64,000 bases of DNA from Micromonospora chalcea (GCF_002926165.1 NZ_MAGP01000176.1:62001-126000); one strand, 5' to 3'. Numbered from the stretch's first letter, positions 42,869-51,287 are shown. Notes: a model not told the origin generated them from the letters alone. Made by a program: numbers and translations.

Positions 42869-43825
42869 TCAACTGTGCCCGTGCCCCGGCGTGCCGTGTC
42901 CGGCGTCCGGGGTCGGTGCGGTGGTGGATACCGGCGCGGTCGGGTCGCCGGCCAGGACGGTGAATTCGGCGGTGTGCACCGCGTCGCCGTGCCGGAAGTC
43001 CAGGTAGAGACGGTACGCCCCGGCCGAGGGCACCTCGGCGGCGAACGTGATCGCCGGACCGGCGGGGGTGCGCCCGTCGCCGGGTGTGCCCTCCGGGTGC
43101 ACGTGCAGGTACGCCAGGTCGCCCTGCCGCAGCGCCACCAGGTGCCCGTACGCGCCGAGGTAGGGCTGAAGGTCGGTGACCGGTCGCCCGTCGCGGCTGA
43201 CGGAGAGCGTGAGCCGGCTGGTCCGGCCCGGCTCCGGCGTGCCGGTCAGCATGACTGTGTAGCCGTCGACGGTGGTGCTGGTCACCGGCGCCGGCAGCGG
43301 CCGGGCGGCCAGTTCGCCGGGGACCGTGACGTCCAGGCCGAGGGTCAGCGGCTCGCCGCCTTCGGGCGTGAAGTCGGCGAACGCCCGCCACACCCCGGGG
43401 CCGTCGAGCGGGGAGGCGACCCGCCAGGTGCCGTCGCCGGCCATCTCCGGGTGGACGTGCCGGAAGCCGGACAGGTCCCGGCGCGCGACGATCAGGTGCA
43501 TGCGCTTGTCGTGGGCCACCTCGAAGCGGGTGACCGGCGTGCCGTCCGGGCCGGTGATCCGGAAGGCGAACTGCCCGGCCGGCGCGGTGGCGGGCTGGAG
43601 CGTGTAGCCGCCTTCGGAGACGAGCAGCCCGCCGGGCAGGATCGCGTCGGCGCCGTTCTGGTCACCGTGACCGGTGTCGCCGGTCCCGTGGTCGCTGCCG
43701 CTGTCGTCGTGGCGGGTCTCGGCGGCCGGGGCGACGGGATCGGCCAGGTTGCCGATCCCGTACGCCGCGCCGAAGACCGCCACGAGGCCGAGCGCGAAGC
43801 CGCTGAGCTTCGTCGCCGTGTTCAT
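42869..43825 (-). CDS. Exported protein of the copper operon
   Basis: 318 aa. MNTATKLSGFALGLVAVFGA is a signal anchor, followed by an Asp/His/Gly-rich segment (about 40-60) and beta-sandwich-like repeats with RHVHPEMAG and AYLHVHPEGTPGD, which have conserved His. ATG at 43825 follows GAGGAG. It lies between copZ and the ATPase gene and is likely to bind or handle copper outside the membrane; no firm family name. Confidence 0.75.
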   Translation of the reverse strand: MNTATKLSGFALGLVAVFGAAYGIGNLADPVAPAAETRHDDSGSDHGTGDTGHGDQNGADAILPGGLLVSEGGYTLQPATAPAGQFAFRITGPDGTPVTRFEVAHDKRMHLIVARRDLSGFRHVHPEMAGDGTWRVASPLDGPGVWRAFADFTPEGGEPLTLGLDVTVPGELAARPLPAPVTSTTVDGYTVMLTGTPEPGRTSRLTLSVSRDGRPVTDLQPYLGAYGHLVALRQGDLAYLHVHPEGTPGDGRTPAGPAITFAAEVPSAGAYRLYLDFRHGDAVHTAEFTVLAGDPTAPVSTTAPTPDAGHGTPGHGHS

Positions 43826-43860
43826 GGTTTCTCCTCGGTTCTGCGGGTCCCGTGGACCCG

Positions 43861-44067
43861 TCACGCACCGACGAGGTCGTAGCCGGCCTCGTCGACCGCC
43901 GCGCGGACGGCGTCCGTGTCCAGCGGGTTCTGACTGGTGACGGTGACCCGGCCGGTGGCCAGGTCGACCTGGACGCCGGTGACGCCCGGAAGCGCGCTCA
44001 GCTCGGTGCTCACCGAGTTGACGCAGTGGCCGCAGGTCATGCCGCTCACCTGGTAGGTGCTCTCCAT
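43861..44067 (-). CDS. copZ: CopZ-like copper chaperone
   Basis: 68 aa, a single HMA domain with GMTCGHC (CxxC copper site) and the usual length. ATG at 44067 follows GGAGG at five bases. First gene of the leftward copper operon; the CsoR operator at 44085-44099 lies 18 bp upstream. Would pass copper(I) to the ATPase. Confidence 0.9.
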   Translation of the reverse strand: MESTYQVSGMTCGHCVNSVSTELSALPGVTGVQVDLATGRVTVTSQNPLDTDAVRAAVDEAGYDLVGA

Positions 44068-44084
44068 GTCGCCCTCCGATCTCA

Positions 44085-44099
44085 TACCCCCTGGGGGTA
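44085..44099. promoter_or_regulatory. CsoR operator, copZ side
   Basis: TACCCCCTGGGGGTA is a nearly perfect palindrome, matching the G-tract pattern of known CsoR operators. It precedes copZ and overlaps a TATGAG -10-like box on the minus strand (44086-44081). Confidence 0.85.
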
Positions 44100-44110
44100 C
44101 AGCCGGAACG

Positions 44111-44140
44111 TTAGCATACCCCCGAGGGGTACGCTATCCT
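44111..44140 (+). promoter_or_regulatory. csoR promoter with embedded CsoR operator
   Basis: TTAGCA (44111-44116) and TATCCT (44135-44140) are 18 bp apart. The spacer holds a second operator TACCCCCGAGGGGTA (44117-44131). Transcription would begin near the ATG at 44148, giving a leaderless, autorepressed csoR message. Confidence 0.8.
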
Positions 44141-44147
44141 CGTTCTC

Positions 44148-44447
44148 ATGACCGCTCCGTCCAGCCCGACCCGGGGCTACACCGCCAGCAAGGACCAGCT
44201 CCTCGCCCGGCTCCGCCGGATCGAGGGTCAGGTCCGTGGCATCGAGAAGATGGTCGAGGACGACCGTTACTGCATCGACGTGCTGACCCAGATCTCGGCC
44301 ATCCAGGCGGCGCTGGACAAGGTCGGCCTCGGCCTGCTCGACGGGCACGCGCGGCACTGCATGCACGAGGGCGCCGCCGAGGGCCGGGCCGACGAGATGG
44401 CGACCGAGATGATGGCCGCCGTCGGCCGCCTGATGAAGCGCGGCTGA
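44148..44447 (+). CDS. csoR: CsoR copper-sensing repressor
   Basis: 99 aa. Copper ligands are in the known spacing: Cys42 (RYCIDV), His67 and Cys71 (GHARHCMHE), with 25 and 4 residues between them as in the Mycobacterium protein. Helix with LLARLRRIEGQVRGIEKMV. Divergent from copZ with two shared operators. Releases DNA on binding copper(I) in the known family. Confidence 0.95.
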   Translation: MTAPSSPTRGYTASKDQLLARLRRIEGQVRGIEKMVEDDRYCIDVLTQISAIQAALDKVGLGLLDGHARHCMHEGAAEGRADEMATEMMAAVGRLMKRG

Positions 44448-44572
44448 ACGGGACCTCCGCCCCTCCGAGCAGGGCACATCGACCCGCGCCGACGCGCCCG
44501 TGCGGCCGTACCGTCGAAGTGGCGGGCAGGCCGGCCCCGGCGGACCCGCGGTGACGGACGGAGGGCGGCCCG

Positions 44573-44782
44573 ATGATGTGGCAGAGCCCGATGATGGGCT
44601 GGATGTGGATCTGGTCCCTGGCGGTGCTGGCGGTGCTGGCAGGGCTCCTCTGGCTGGCCGTGCAGTGGACCGGCCCGCAGCGGTCCGGGCCGACGGCGGC
44701 CCGGCGCATCCTCGACGAGCGGTACGCCCGCGGCGAGATCGACGAGGACGAGTACCGGCGACGCCGGGCCGGACTGGCCTGA
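44573..44782 (+). CDS. SHOCT-domain small membrane protein
   Basis: 69 aa. A Met/Trp-rich membrane helix (MMGWMWIWSLAVLAVLAGLL) followed by the SHOCT motif ILDERYARGEIDEDEYRRRR. ATG at 44573 follows GGAGGGCGG. Adjacent to the copper genes; the Met-rich start could bind metal, which is conjecture. Confidence 0.85.
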   Translation: MMWQSPMMGWMWIWSLAVLAVLAGLLWLAVQWTGPQRSGPTAARRILDERYARGEIDEDEYRRRRAGLA

Positions 44783-44946
44783 CCCGCGCGGGGCGCGCGT
44801 CACCGGTCACGGTGTCCGGGAGCACCCAGCCGGGCTGCCTACCATGTCGGGGCGACGACCCGGACGTGGTCGACACGTCCGCGCCGGCCCGGTGACCAGA
44901 CCGGTCCGGCGGACCAGGCGTCGCCGCGACCGTTGGGAGAGACGCC

Positions 44947-46230
44947 TTGGGTGCCGACCACACCCGCCCCGCACCGCCCACGCCACCGGGCGTACGGCGG
45001 CTGCTCGTCGCCGTGGTGGTGCCGCTGTTCGCGCTCACCGTGATCGCCGCGCTGGTGCTCTGGCCCCGGCAGGACCGGGAGCCGGTCGGCGGCGCGGACG
45101 TCCCCCGCTACCACGGCACCGTGACCCGGGTGGTCACCGAACCCTGCCCGCCGACGCCGGAGGCCCCGGAGGGCGCGGGCGGCCCCTGCGGCACCGCGAC
45201 CGTCGCCGCCGAGCAGGGCCCGGACGCGGGACGGCAGGTCGAGACGCCGCTCCCGGCCGGACCGGGCGCGCCCCGGGTCGAGGTCGGCGACAAGATCGTC
45301 CTGGTCGAGCTGATCGACCCGGCCGACCCTTCGGTGAAGTCCTACAACATCGCCGAGCACCAGCGCGGCACACCGCTGATCTGGCTGCTGGTGCTCTTCG
45401 CCGCCGCGATCGTGGCGTTCGGCCGCTGGCGCGGGCTCGCCGCGCTCGGCGGCCTGGCGGCCAGCTTCGCCATCCTGCTCGGCTTCGTGCTGCCCGGCAT
45501 CGGTGGCGGCCAGCCGCCGCTGCTGGTGGCGATCGTGGGCGCCGCGTTGATCATGTTCGTGGTGCTCTACCTGACGCACGGGATCACCGCGCAGACGTCG
45601 GTGGCGGTGCTCGGCACGCTCGGCAGCCTGGTGATCACCGGCGGGCTCGGCCTGCTCGCCACGTCCGCCACCCACCTGACCGGCTTCGGCAGCGAGGACG
45701 CCACCACGCTGTCCATGTTCCAGGGCGACGTGGACCTGCACGGACTGCTGCTGGCGGGCATCATCATCGGCTCGCTGGGCGTGCTGGACGACGTCACCGT
45801 CACCCAGGCGGCCACCGTCACCGAACTCGCGCACGCCAACCCGGGGCTGTCCCGGCGGCAGCTCTACCGGGCGGCGACCCGCGTCGGCCGGGCCCACATC
45901 GCGTCCACCGTCAACACCATCGTGCTGGCGTACGCGGGCGCGTCGCTGCCACTGCTGCTCCTGCTGGTCGCCGACTCCCGCCCGGTGAGCCAGATCCTCA
46001 CCAGCGAGTTCCTCGCCCAGGAGATCGTCCGCAGCGCGGTGGCCACGCTCGGCCTGATCGCCGCCGTACCGCTGACGACCGCACTGGCCGCGATCGTGAC
46101 CACCGCCGGACGGCGCGCGCCCGGTCCGGAGCCGGCGTCGCCCGTACCCCCGCCGCCCCGTCCGCCAGCCGGACGCGACGACGCGCTGGAGGCGCTCGGC
46201 GGCGGAAAGAGTACGGAGGCGACATGGTGA
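44947..46230 (+). CDS. YibE/F-family membrane protein
   Basis: 427 aa. N-terminal helix, an exported beta-rich segment (about 40-120), then about seven membrane helices with the YibE/F pattern (LVLFAAAIVAFGRWRGLAALGG, LGVLDDVTVTQAATVTEL). TTG at 44947 follows GGGAGAG and is the best start. The C-terminus is Pro/Arg-rich. Function of the family is unknown; transport is assumed. Confidence 0.85.
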   Translation: MGADHTRPAPPTPPGVRRLLVAVVVPLFALTVIAALVLWPRQDREPVGGADVPRYHGTVTRVVTEPCPPTPEAPEGAGGPCGTATVAAEQGPDAGRQVETPLPAGPGAPRVEVGDKIVLVELIDPADPSVKSYNIAEHQRGTPLIWLLVLFAAAIVAFGRWRGLAALGGLAASFAILLGFVLPGIGGGQPPLLVAIVGAALIMFVVLYLTHGITAQTSVAVLGTLGSLVITGGLGLLATSATHLTGFGSEDATTLSMFQGDVDLHGLLLAGIIIGSLGVLDDVTVTQAATVTELAHANPGLSRRQLYRAATRVGRAHIASTVNTIVLAYAGASLPLLLLLVADSRPVSQILTSEFLAQEIVRSAVATLGLIAAVPLTTALAAIVTTAGRRAPGPEPASPVPPPPRPPAGRDDALEALGGGKSTEATW

Positions 46231-46341
46231 CACTCCGCACGGTGACCATCGATTTCAAACGCGACGCTGGTCACGGTGCGCCACGGCGAAATCTCGCTAT
46301 TGGTCGGCTTCCGGACGTAGATCCGCAGGAGTGCTGTCGGG

Positions 46342-46347
46342 TAACCT
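46342..46347 (+). promoter_or_regulatory. Putative -10 box before the c-di-AMP riboswitch
   Basis: TAACCT, with transcription expected near 46354, six bases before the aptamer's first stem. No clear -35 is seen. Confidence 0.45.
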
Positions 46348-46359
46348 CGCTGCCGGTCA

Positions 46360-46501
46360 CCGCCGAAGGCGCGCACCGGCGCCAGCGGTGCCGCCGCCCA
46401 ATCGCCTGCGGGCGAGCCGGGGAACCAGGTACATGGGGTGAATCCGCGCGAGCGGTAGGGGCCACTTCCGTCCCGAACCCGTCAGCTAACCCGGTCGGCG
46501 G
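46360..46501 (+). ncRNA. c-di-AMP riboswitch (ydaO/yuaA type)
   Basis: The closing stem is CCGCCGA (46360-46366) with TCGGCGG (46495-46501). Inside are the conserved ydaO blocks in order: GGGCGAGCCGGGGAACCA (about 46407-46424), ATGGGGTGAAT, GTAGGG, and CCCGAACCCGTCAGCTAACC (46472-46492). This matches the aptamer found before cell-wall hydrolase genes in streptomycetes. It ends 18 bases before the GTG of the downstream gene, so it can control transcription or ribosome access. Confidence 0.92.
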
Positions 46502-46519
46502 CCGACGGAAGGGAACACT

Positions 46520-47545
46520 GTGACGCCACCCCTGCGCCGCTGGCTGACACCCCTGGTGGCCGTGCTGGCCTCGCTGGCAGTGCTGGCCGGGCCGAACTCG
46601 GCGACGGCGGCCCCCGCCGCGGCGGCCCCGAAGCCGTCCGGGCACGAGGAGGACGGCGAACCACCGCTCATCACCGAGGCGATCGACAGCGCCAACCGGA
46701 ACTTCCTCCAGGCGAAGGCGAAGCTGGCCAAGTCGCAGGACCGCCAGCGGCGGCTGGCCGCCGAGGTACAGGCGGCACAGGCCGAACTCGAGGCGCTCAG
46801 CCCGCAGGTCAACCAGCTCGCCGCCCAGTCCTACCGGACCGGCCGGATGGGCGCGATGGCGATGCTGCTGGAGAGCAACTCGCCCGACTCGTTCGTCCGC
46901 CGCGTCAACGCCCTGGACGAGCTGAACCTCCTCAACGCGCAGCGCCTGGCCGCCATCAACGCGGTCAAGAACCGCGCCGAGACGGCCAAGATCGCGCTCG
47001 ACGCCGAGGTGCGCGAGCAGGAGAAGCAGAAGAACGCGATGGAGCGCGAGAAGGTGCAGGCCGAACGCGCCCTCAAGCTCGTCGGCGGCCTCGGCTTCAC
47101 CGGCGGCCTGGTCGACGCCACCTCACCGGTCGCCAAGATCGGCCCCGGCCGCACCGCCGACGGCGGCTGGAAGGCCGAGTCGTGCAGCGAGAACGACCCG
47201 ACCACCTCGGGCTGCATCACGCCGCGGACACTGCACGCCTACAAGGAGGTCCGGCGCGCCGGCTACACGCGCTTCGTGGGCTGTTACCGGCCGGGCGGGC
47301 CGTGGGAGCACCCCAAGGGCAAGGCGTGCGACTGGTCGCTGCAGAACAGCGGCTTCTCACCCTGGCACAACAACGACACCCGCAAGTACGGCAACGACGT
47401 GGCCGCCTTCCTCATCCGCAACGCCGACCGGCTGGGCATCTACTACGTGATCTGGAACCGGCAGATCTGGTTCCCGGCCACCGGCTGGAGGTCGTACAGC
47501 GGGCCGTCGAACCACACCGACCACGTCCACATGTCGATGCTCTGA
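46520..47545 (+). CDS. Secreted coiled-coil protein under c-di-AMP riboswitch control
   Basis: 341 aa. Signal peptide (PLVAVLASLAVLAGPNSATA), a long Gln/Glu/Lys coiled coil (about 55-190), then a C-terminal domain of about 120 aa with four Cys and the motifs GCYRPGGPWEHPKGKACDWS and SGPSNHTDHVHMSML. The layout (coiled coil plus a His/Asp-containing end domain) resembles exported wall-lytic or wall-bound proteins of actinomycetes, but I cannot name an active site with confidence. GTG at 46520 follows GGAAGGGA. The riboswitch implies a role in wall remodelling during growth or resuscitation. Confidence 0.82.
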   Translation: MTPPLRRWLTPLVAVLASLAVLAGPNSATAAPAAAAPKPSGHEEDGEPPLITEAIDSANRNFLQAKAKLAKSQDRQRRLAAEVQAAQAELEALSPQVNQLAAQSYRTGRMGAMAMLLESNSPDSFVRRVNALDELNLLNAQRLAAINAVKNRAETAKIALDAEVREQEKQKNAMEREKVQAERALKLVGGLGFTGGLVDATSPVAKIGPGRTADGGWKAESCSENDPTTSGCITPRTLHAYKEVRRAGYTRFVGCYRPGGPWEHPKGKACDWSLQNSGFSPWHNNDTRKYGNDVAAFLIRNADRLGIYYVIWNRQIWFPATGWRSYSGPSNHTDHVHMSML

Positions 47546-47559
47546 CCTGGACGCAGCAA

Positions 47560-47589
47560 GAAGGGGCCGCCCCCGTGGGCGGCCCCTTC
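47560..47589. terminator. Bidirectional rho-independent-type hairpin
   Basis: A 13-bp perfect stem (47560-47572 with 47577-47589) around a four-base loop, sitting between two convergent genes. Very GC-rich with a weak T-run on the plus strand, typical of actinomycete terminators. Confidence 0.75.
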
Positions 47590-47606
47590 GTCGTCCGGCG
47601 CTCCGG

Positions 47607-48266
47607 TCAGCCGGCCAGCGCCGCGTCCGCGTCCGCCGGCGACGAGGGAGCGGGCAGTGACGCCGGGACCTGCGCCACGGTCCGCACCTCGCCGCCGGAG
47701 AGCCGGTACGACATCCCCGCCACCGTGCACCGGCCCGCCGCGACCCGCTCGGCCAGCACGGAGGACCGGGCCAGCAGCGTCTCCACGGTCTGCGCGATGT
47801 GGACGTCGATGATGCCGTCGAGGTCGTCGATGCCCTGCCGGGCGGCGCGCAGCAGGCTGGGCGAGACCGCGTCCACCACCGCTCCCAGGTGCCCGGCCGG
47901 AGCGGCGCCGGTCCGGACCCCCTCCCGGGCGGCCTGGACCGCGCCGCAGGAGTCGTGCCCGAGCACCACCACGAGCGGCGTGCCCAGCACGGTGACCGCG
48001 TACTCGACGCTGCCGAGCACCTCGGGCCCGGCGGTGTGCCCGGCGGTACGCACCACGAAGAGGTCACCGAGACCCCGATCGAAGATGATCTCCGCGGCGA
48101 GCCGCGAGTCGGAGCAGCCGACGATCACCGCGAAGGGGTGCTGGCCGTCGGCCACCGCCGCCCGGTGCCCGGCGTCCTGATTCGGATGCTGCGGCACACC
48201 GGTGACGAACCGGTGGTTGCCGGCACGCAGCTACGCGAGCGCCTGCTCCGGGCTTCTCGGCGTCAT
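47607..48266 (-). pseudogene. Beta-carbonic anhydrase with in-frame TAG at codon 12
   Basis: ATG at 48266 with GAGGTGAGG upstream encodes MTPRSPEQALA, then TAG (48233-48231), then LRAGNHRFVTGVPQHPNQDA in the same frame and on to 47607. Without the stop this is a normal beta-carbonic anhydrase N-terminus; the position usually holds Glu (GAG), one base from TAG. The rest is intact: zinc/active-site CSDSR, GHDSCGA (His and Cys ligands). Re-initiation at GTG 48197 would lose about 23 residues of the N-terminal helix region. It is a nonsense mutant, a sequencing error or a read-through gene. Confidence 0.82.
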
Positions 48267-48434
48267 CTGCCTCACCTCGTCTACCTGCGGAACGACCAGG
48301 CCGGACGGCCTCGCGACTTCACGGTCACACGGCGTCAGGGGCACGTCAAGATTCGTGATACGCATTTCATACTTTCCCGTGCCTGCCCGCGTCCGATTCG
48401 GGTCGGCAGCGTCGATGGCCATAGCATGGCCACC

Positions 48435-48767
48435 ATGGCGACGACACCAGGTGAGGACGGGAGCCGCCGCAACTGGACCTTCCTCACCAATCACGGACAT
48501 GTGCTGCTGGCGATCGCGCGCAACCCCACGGCGCGGCTGCGGGACGTGGCCGACGAGGTGGGCGTCACCGAGCACGCGGCCCAGGCCATCGTCGCCGACC
48601 TGGAAGCCGGGGGATACCTGCGGCGCACCCGCGTGGGGCGGCGCAACGAGTACACGATCAACCCGAAGGGACGCTTCCGGCACCCGGCGGAGGCCGACCA
48701 GCAGGTCGGCGCCCTGCTGGCCCTCTTCGCCGCCGAGCCGGCCGGGGACGTCACCGCCGACCGGTGA
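48435..48767 (+). CDS. Small winged-helix transcriptional regulator
   Basis: 110 aa. A MarR/ArsR-like winged helix: WTFLTNHGHVLLAIARNPTA, RDVADEVGVTEHAAQAIVADL (recognition helix) and YLRRTRVGRRNEYTIN (wing). ATG at 48435 is placed seven bases after TAGCAT (48422-48427), a leaderless layout; ATG at 48426 is the alternative. Divergent from the carbonic anhydrase gene. Confidence 0.82.
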   Translation: MATTPGEDGSRRNWTFLTNHGHVLLAIARNPTARLRDVADEVGVTEHAAQAIVADLEAGGYLRRTRVGRRNEYTINPKGRFRHPAEADQQVGALLALFAAEPAGDVTADR

Positions 48768-48823
48768 CCGGTTCCCGCGACCACGTGCGCCCGCGCGGGC
48801 CGGCGCGACGGTAATCTCACCGC

Positions 48824-50062
48824 GTGCGCGACAGCTTGCGGCCGGGCGCGACAAAAGGGCGCGCCCGGGCCGGACACCCGATCCGGACCGTCCTCTCGGC
48901 AGCGGCGGCAGCCGCTCTGCTCGGCGGCGCGCTGGCGGTGCCCGCGCCCGCCGTGGCCGCCCCGAAGTGCGGGCCGACCGGCGGCCCCGCGCCCACCGAG
49001 ACGCCGTGGGCGCTGAGCCGCCTCGACCCGGCCTCCGCGTGGCGGGTCGGCAAGGGCGCGGGGATCACCGTCGCCGTGATCGACTCCGGGGTCTCACCGT
49101 CGCATCCCCTGCTGCGCGGGCGGGTGCTCCCCGGCGAGGACTTCAACCAGCTCGTCCGGCTTCAGGGCCAGTGTGACCTGGTCGGGCACGGCACCATGGT
49201 GGCCGGCATCATCGCCGGGCGGGAGGGCACCGGCTCGCCGTACACCGGCATCGCGCCGGAGGCCCGCATCCTGCCGCTGCGCGTGCTGGCCGAGAACAAG
49301 GAGAACTTCGACCCGGACGTGCCGGGCGAGATCGGCAAGGCGATCCGCTGGGCGGTCGACAACGACGCCGACGTGATCAACCTGTCCCTGGTCACGCTCG
49401 ACGACCCGCAGCTGAAATCGGCGGTGCAGTACGCGCTCGGCAAGGACGTGGTGGTCGTCGCCTCCGCCGGCAACCGGCAGGAGAACCGGGAGGACCGGCC
49501 GGCCTATCCGGCCGCGTACCCGGGGGTCATCGCCGTCGCCGGTGTGGACGAGCAGGGCGGCCACGTCGGCAGCTCGGTCAGCGGGGACTATGTGGACATC
49601 GCCGGCCCCGGGCTGAACATCCTCGGGCCCGCGCCACAGGGGTCCGGCTACCGGGCCGAGCCGCAGGGCGGCACGAGCTTCGCCACCGCGTACGTCTCCG
49701 GTGTCGCCGCGCTGGTGCGGGCCGCGCACCCCGACATCAGCGCCGACGAGGTCGCCTACCGGCTGACCCGCACCGCCGACAACCCGCCCGACGGGCACAA
49801 CGCCGACGTCGGCTACGGGATGGTCAACCCCTACCGGGCGGTGACCAGCCTGCTCGGCACCCGCACGGACCCGCCGCTGGGCGCCATGCCGCCGCCGGCG
49901 CCGCCCACCGATCCGCTGGCCTGGCAGCGCACCGTCGCGATCTGGGTCGCCGTCGTCGGCGGCCTGCTCGCCGGGGTCCTGCTGACGCTGCGGCCGATCC
50001 TGACCCGCGGCCGGCGACGCGGATGGCGCCCCGGCCGGCGGGACGTCCCGCAGGACGCCTGA
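48824..50062 (+). CDS. mycP: MycP mycosin, type VII secretion-associated subtilisin
   Basis: 412 aa. Signal peptide (about 1-46), catalytic triad Asp87 (VIDSG), His122 (GHGTMVAG) and Ser284 (GGTSFATAYVSG), and a C-terminal membrane helix (about 370-393) with a basic tail. Cys49/Cys117 could pair. GTG at 48824 lies six bases after TAATCT (48812-48817), a strong leaderless arrangement. It opens the ESX locus and is convergent with the WXG100 genes. Confidence 0.95.
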   Translation: MRDSLRPGATKGRARAGHPIRTVLSAAAAAALLGGALAVPAPAVAAPKCGPTGGPAPTETPWALSRLDPASAWRVGKGAGITVAVIDSGVSPSHPLLRGRVLPGEDFNQLVRLQGQCDLVGHGTMVAGIIAGREGTGSPYTGIAPEARILPLRVLAENKENFDPDVPGEIGKAIRWAVDNDADVINLSLVTLDDPQLKSAVQYALGKDVVVVASAGNRQENREDRPAYPAAYPGVIAVAGVDEQGGHVGSSVSGDYVDIAGPGLNILGPAPQGSGYRAEPQGGTSFATAYVSGVAALVRAAHPDISADEVAYRLTRTADNPPDGHNADVGYGMVNPYRAVTSLLGTRTDPPLGAMPPPAPPTDPLAWQRTVAIWVAVVGGLLAGVLLTLRPILTRGRRRGWRPGRRDVPQDA

Positions 50063-50119
50063 CCGACCGCCTCGCGCCGCACGGCCGGGCCGGAAATACA
50101 CGAGACAGGGCCGGAATAC

Positions 50120-50160
50120 ACGACGGCTCCGCCCGGCACGAGCCGGAGCGGAGCCGTCGT
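50120..50160. terminator. Bidirectional terminator between mycP and WXG100 genes
   Basis: Arms of 13 bp (50120-50132 and 50148-50160) are exact reverse complements; the loop holds a further CCGGC/GCCGG pairing, making one long hairpin between converging genes. Two near copies of GGCCGGAATACACGA (about 50087 and 50109) lie just before it. Confidence 0.75.
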
Positions 50161-50174
50161 GGACCGGTCGGGGG

Positions 50175-50456
50175 TCAGCTGCCCCAGACCTTGGAGTTGC
50201 TCATCTCCGTGGTCATGTAGTTCTCGCGCGCGATGCCCACCGCGCCGCCGATCTCGTTCAGGACCTTGTTGATGTCCCGCACGGCGGCGTCCCACTGGGC
50301 CTGGTGCTGCTGGTAGGCGGCCCGGTCCTGGCCCTCCCACTCGAGCTTGGTCAGCATCGCCCGCAGCGTGTCCAGCTTCTCGTCGATGATCCGCGAGATG
50401 GCCTGCATCTGCTGGTTGCTGCTCTCCAGAACAGCGTAGTCAACCTTGATGCTCAT
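50175..50456 (-). CDS. WXG100-family ESX protein (EsxA/B-like)
   Basis: 93 aa, helical hairpin with a WEG turn (KLEWEGQDRAAYQQHQ) in the middle of the chain. Second gene of a tandem WXG100 pair, 28 bp after the first. Expected to form a heterodimer secreted by the EccC machinery nearby. Confidence 0.93.
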   Translation of the reverse strand: MSIKVDYAVLESSNQQMQAISRIIDEKLDTLRAMLTKLEWEGQDRAAYQQHQAQWDAAVRDINKVLNEIGGAVGIARENYMTTEMSNSKVWGS

Positions 50457-50484
50457 CGATTCCTCCTCTGCCTGTCTTCGCGGA

Positions 50485-50793
50485 TCACGGGTTGAGAGCA
50501 GCGTGGAACTTGTCCAGCATCTGCTGCTGCTCTTCGTCGTTGACCTGGTGCGTGGTGCCCGACTTGTCGAGCAGGTCCGCGATGTTGTCCATCGCGGTCA
50601 GCAGCTTGTTCGTGTCCTCGGTCCAGCGAGTCATCAGGCTCTGGAAGCCCGTGGACGCCTGGCCCTTCCAGGCCATCGCGAGGTCGTCGACCACGTTCCA
50701 CAGCTTCTTGAGCTCACCGTCAACCTCGCTGCGCGTGGACCGCACGTCACTCGCGGCGGTGTGCAGAGTCGCTGCACTGACCTCGAACGCCAT
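50485..50793 (-). CDS. WXG100-family ESX protein (EsxB-like)
   Basis: 102 aa, with the WKG turn (AMAWKGQASTGFQSLM) between two helices and an acidic, Gln-rich C-terminal end (NDEEQQQMLDKFHAAL). First of the WXG100 pair. GGAAGGG precedes the ATG at 50793. Confidence 0.93.
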   Translation of the reverse strand: MAFEVSAATLHTAASDVRSTRSEVDGELKKLWNVVDDLAMAWKGQASTGFQSLMTRWTEDTNKLLTAMDNIADLLDKSGTTHQVNDEEQQQMLDKFHAALNP

Positions 50794-51005
50794 GCTTCAC
50801 ACCCTTCCGTCTTTTGTGGCGGCGGTTCCGCCGCGCCCTCCCCCGCGGCAAGGCGAACACACCCCACCGACGGACACTTCATCCGAACCGTAGCGGACGA
50901 TGTCCAACCCGCGCAGCCCTGCCGGCCCATCGACGTACTCCGACAGCCCGGAATCGGCAAGGCGATCCGGCGCTGTCCGTACGAGTTGGACGGTCCGTCC
51001 CGAGG

Positions 51006-51275
51006 TCAGGGCCGCTCACGTGCGGCTTTGACGATCGTCGACACACCGAAGGCCAGCACCGCGACCAGCAGCACCACCACGATCCACAGCAGCGGCTTCT
51101 CGAACGCGCGCTCGAACGTCAGCACCAGCAGCGCCGCGCAGGCGCTCAGCGAGACCACCTCGGCGGCCCGCCGCAGCCGCGCCGAGCGGGTCAGCACGGC
51201 GAACAGCATCAGGAGCACGAAGACCGGAATGGTCAGCAGGACGTACAGGAACAGTACGAAGATCAGAGTGTCCAT
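51006..51275 (-). CDS. Small membrane protein of the ESX locus
   Basis: 89 aa with three predicted helices (TLIFVLFLYVLLTIPVFVLLM, VVSLSACAALLVLTFERAF, LLWIVVVLLVAVLAFGVSTI). It sits in the leftward gene set of the ESX locus, 12 bp after the WXG-like transmembrane protein. No family recognised. Confidence 0.75.
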   Translation of the reverse strand: MDTLIFVLFLYVLLTIPVFVLLMLFAVLTRSARLRRAAEVVSLSACAALLVLTFERAFEKPLLWIVVVLLVAVLAFGVSTIVKAARERP

Positions 51276-51287
51276 GCCCCGCTCCCG

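Noticed and set aside
48231..48854. 207-aa minus-strand ORF spanning the winged-helix gene
   Set aside because: It is the upstream continuation of the carbonic anhydrase frame and covers the real winged-helix gene on the other strand. Only its last 11 codons, from ATG 48266, are meaningful.
50819..50834. Small GCGGCGG/CCGCCGC hairpin upstream of the WXG100 genes
   Set aside because: A 7-bp GC-only stem with a two-base loop is expected by chance at this base composition. No T-run or conserved partner.
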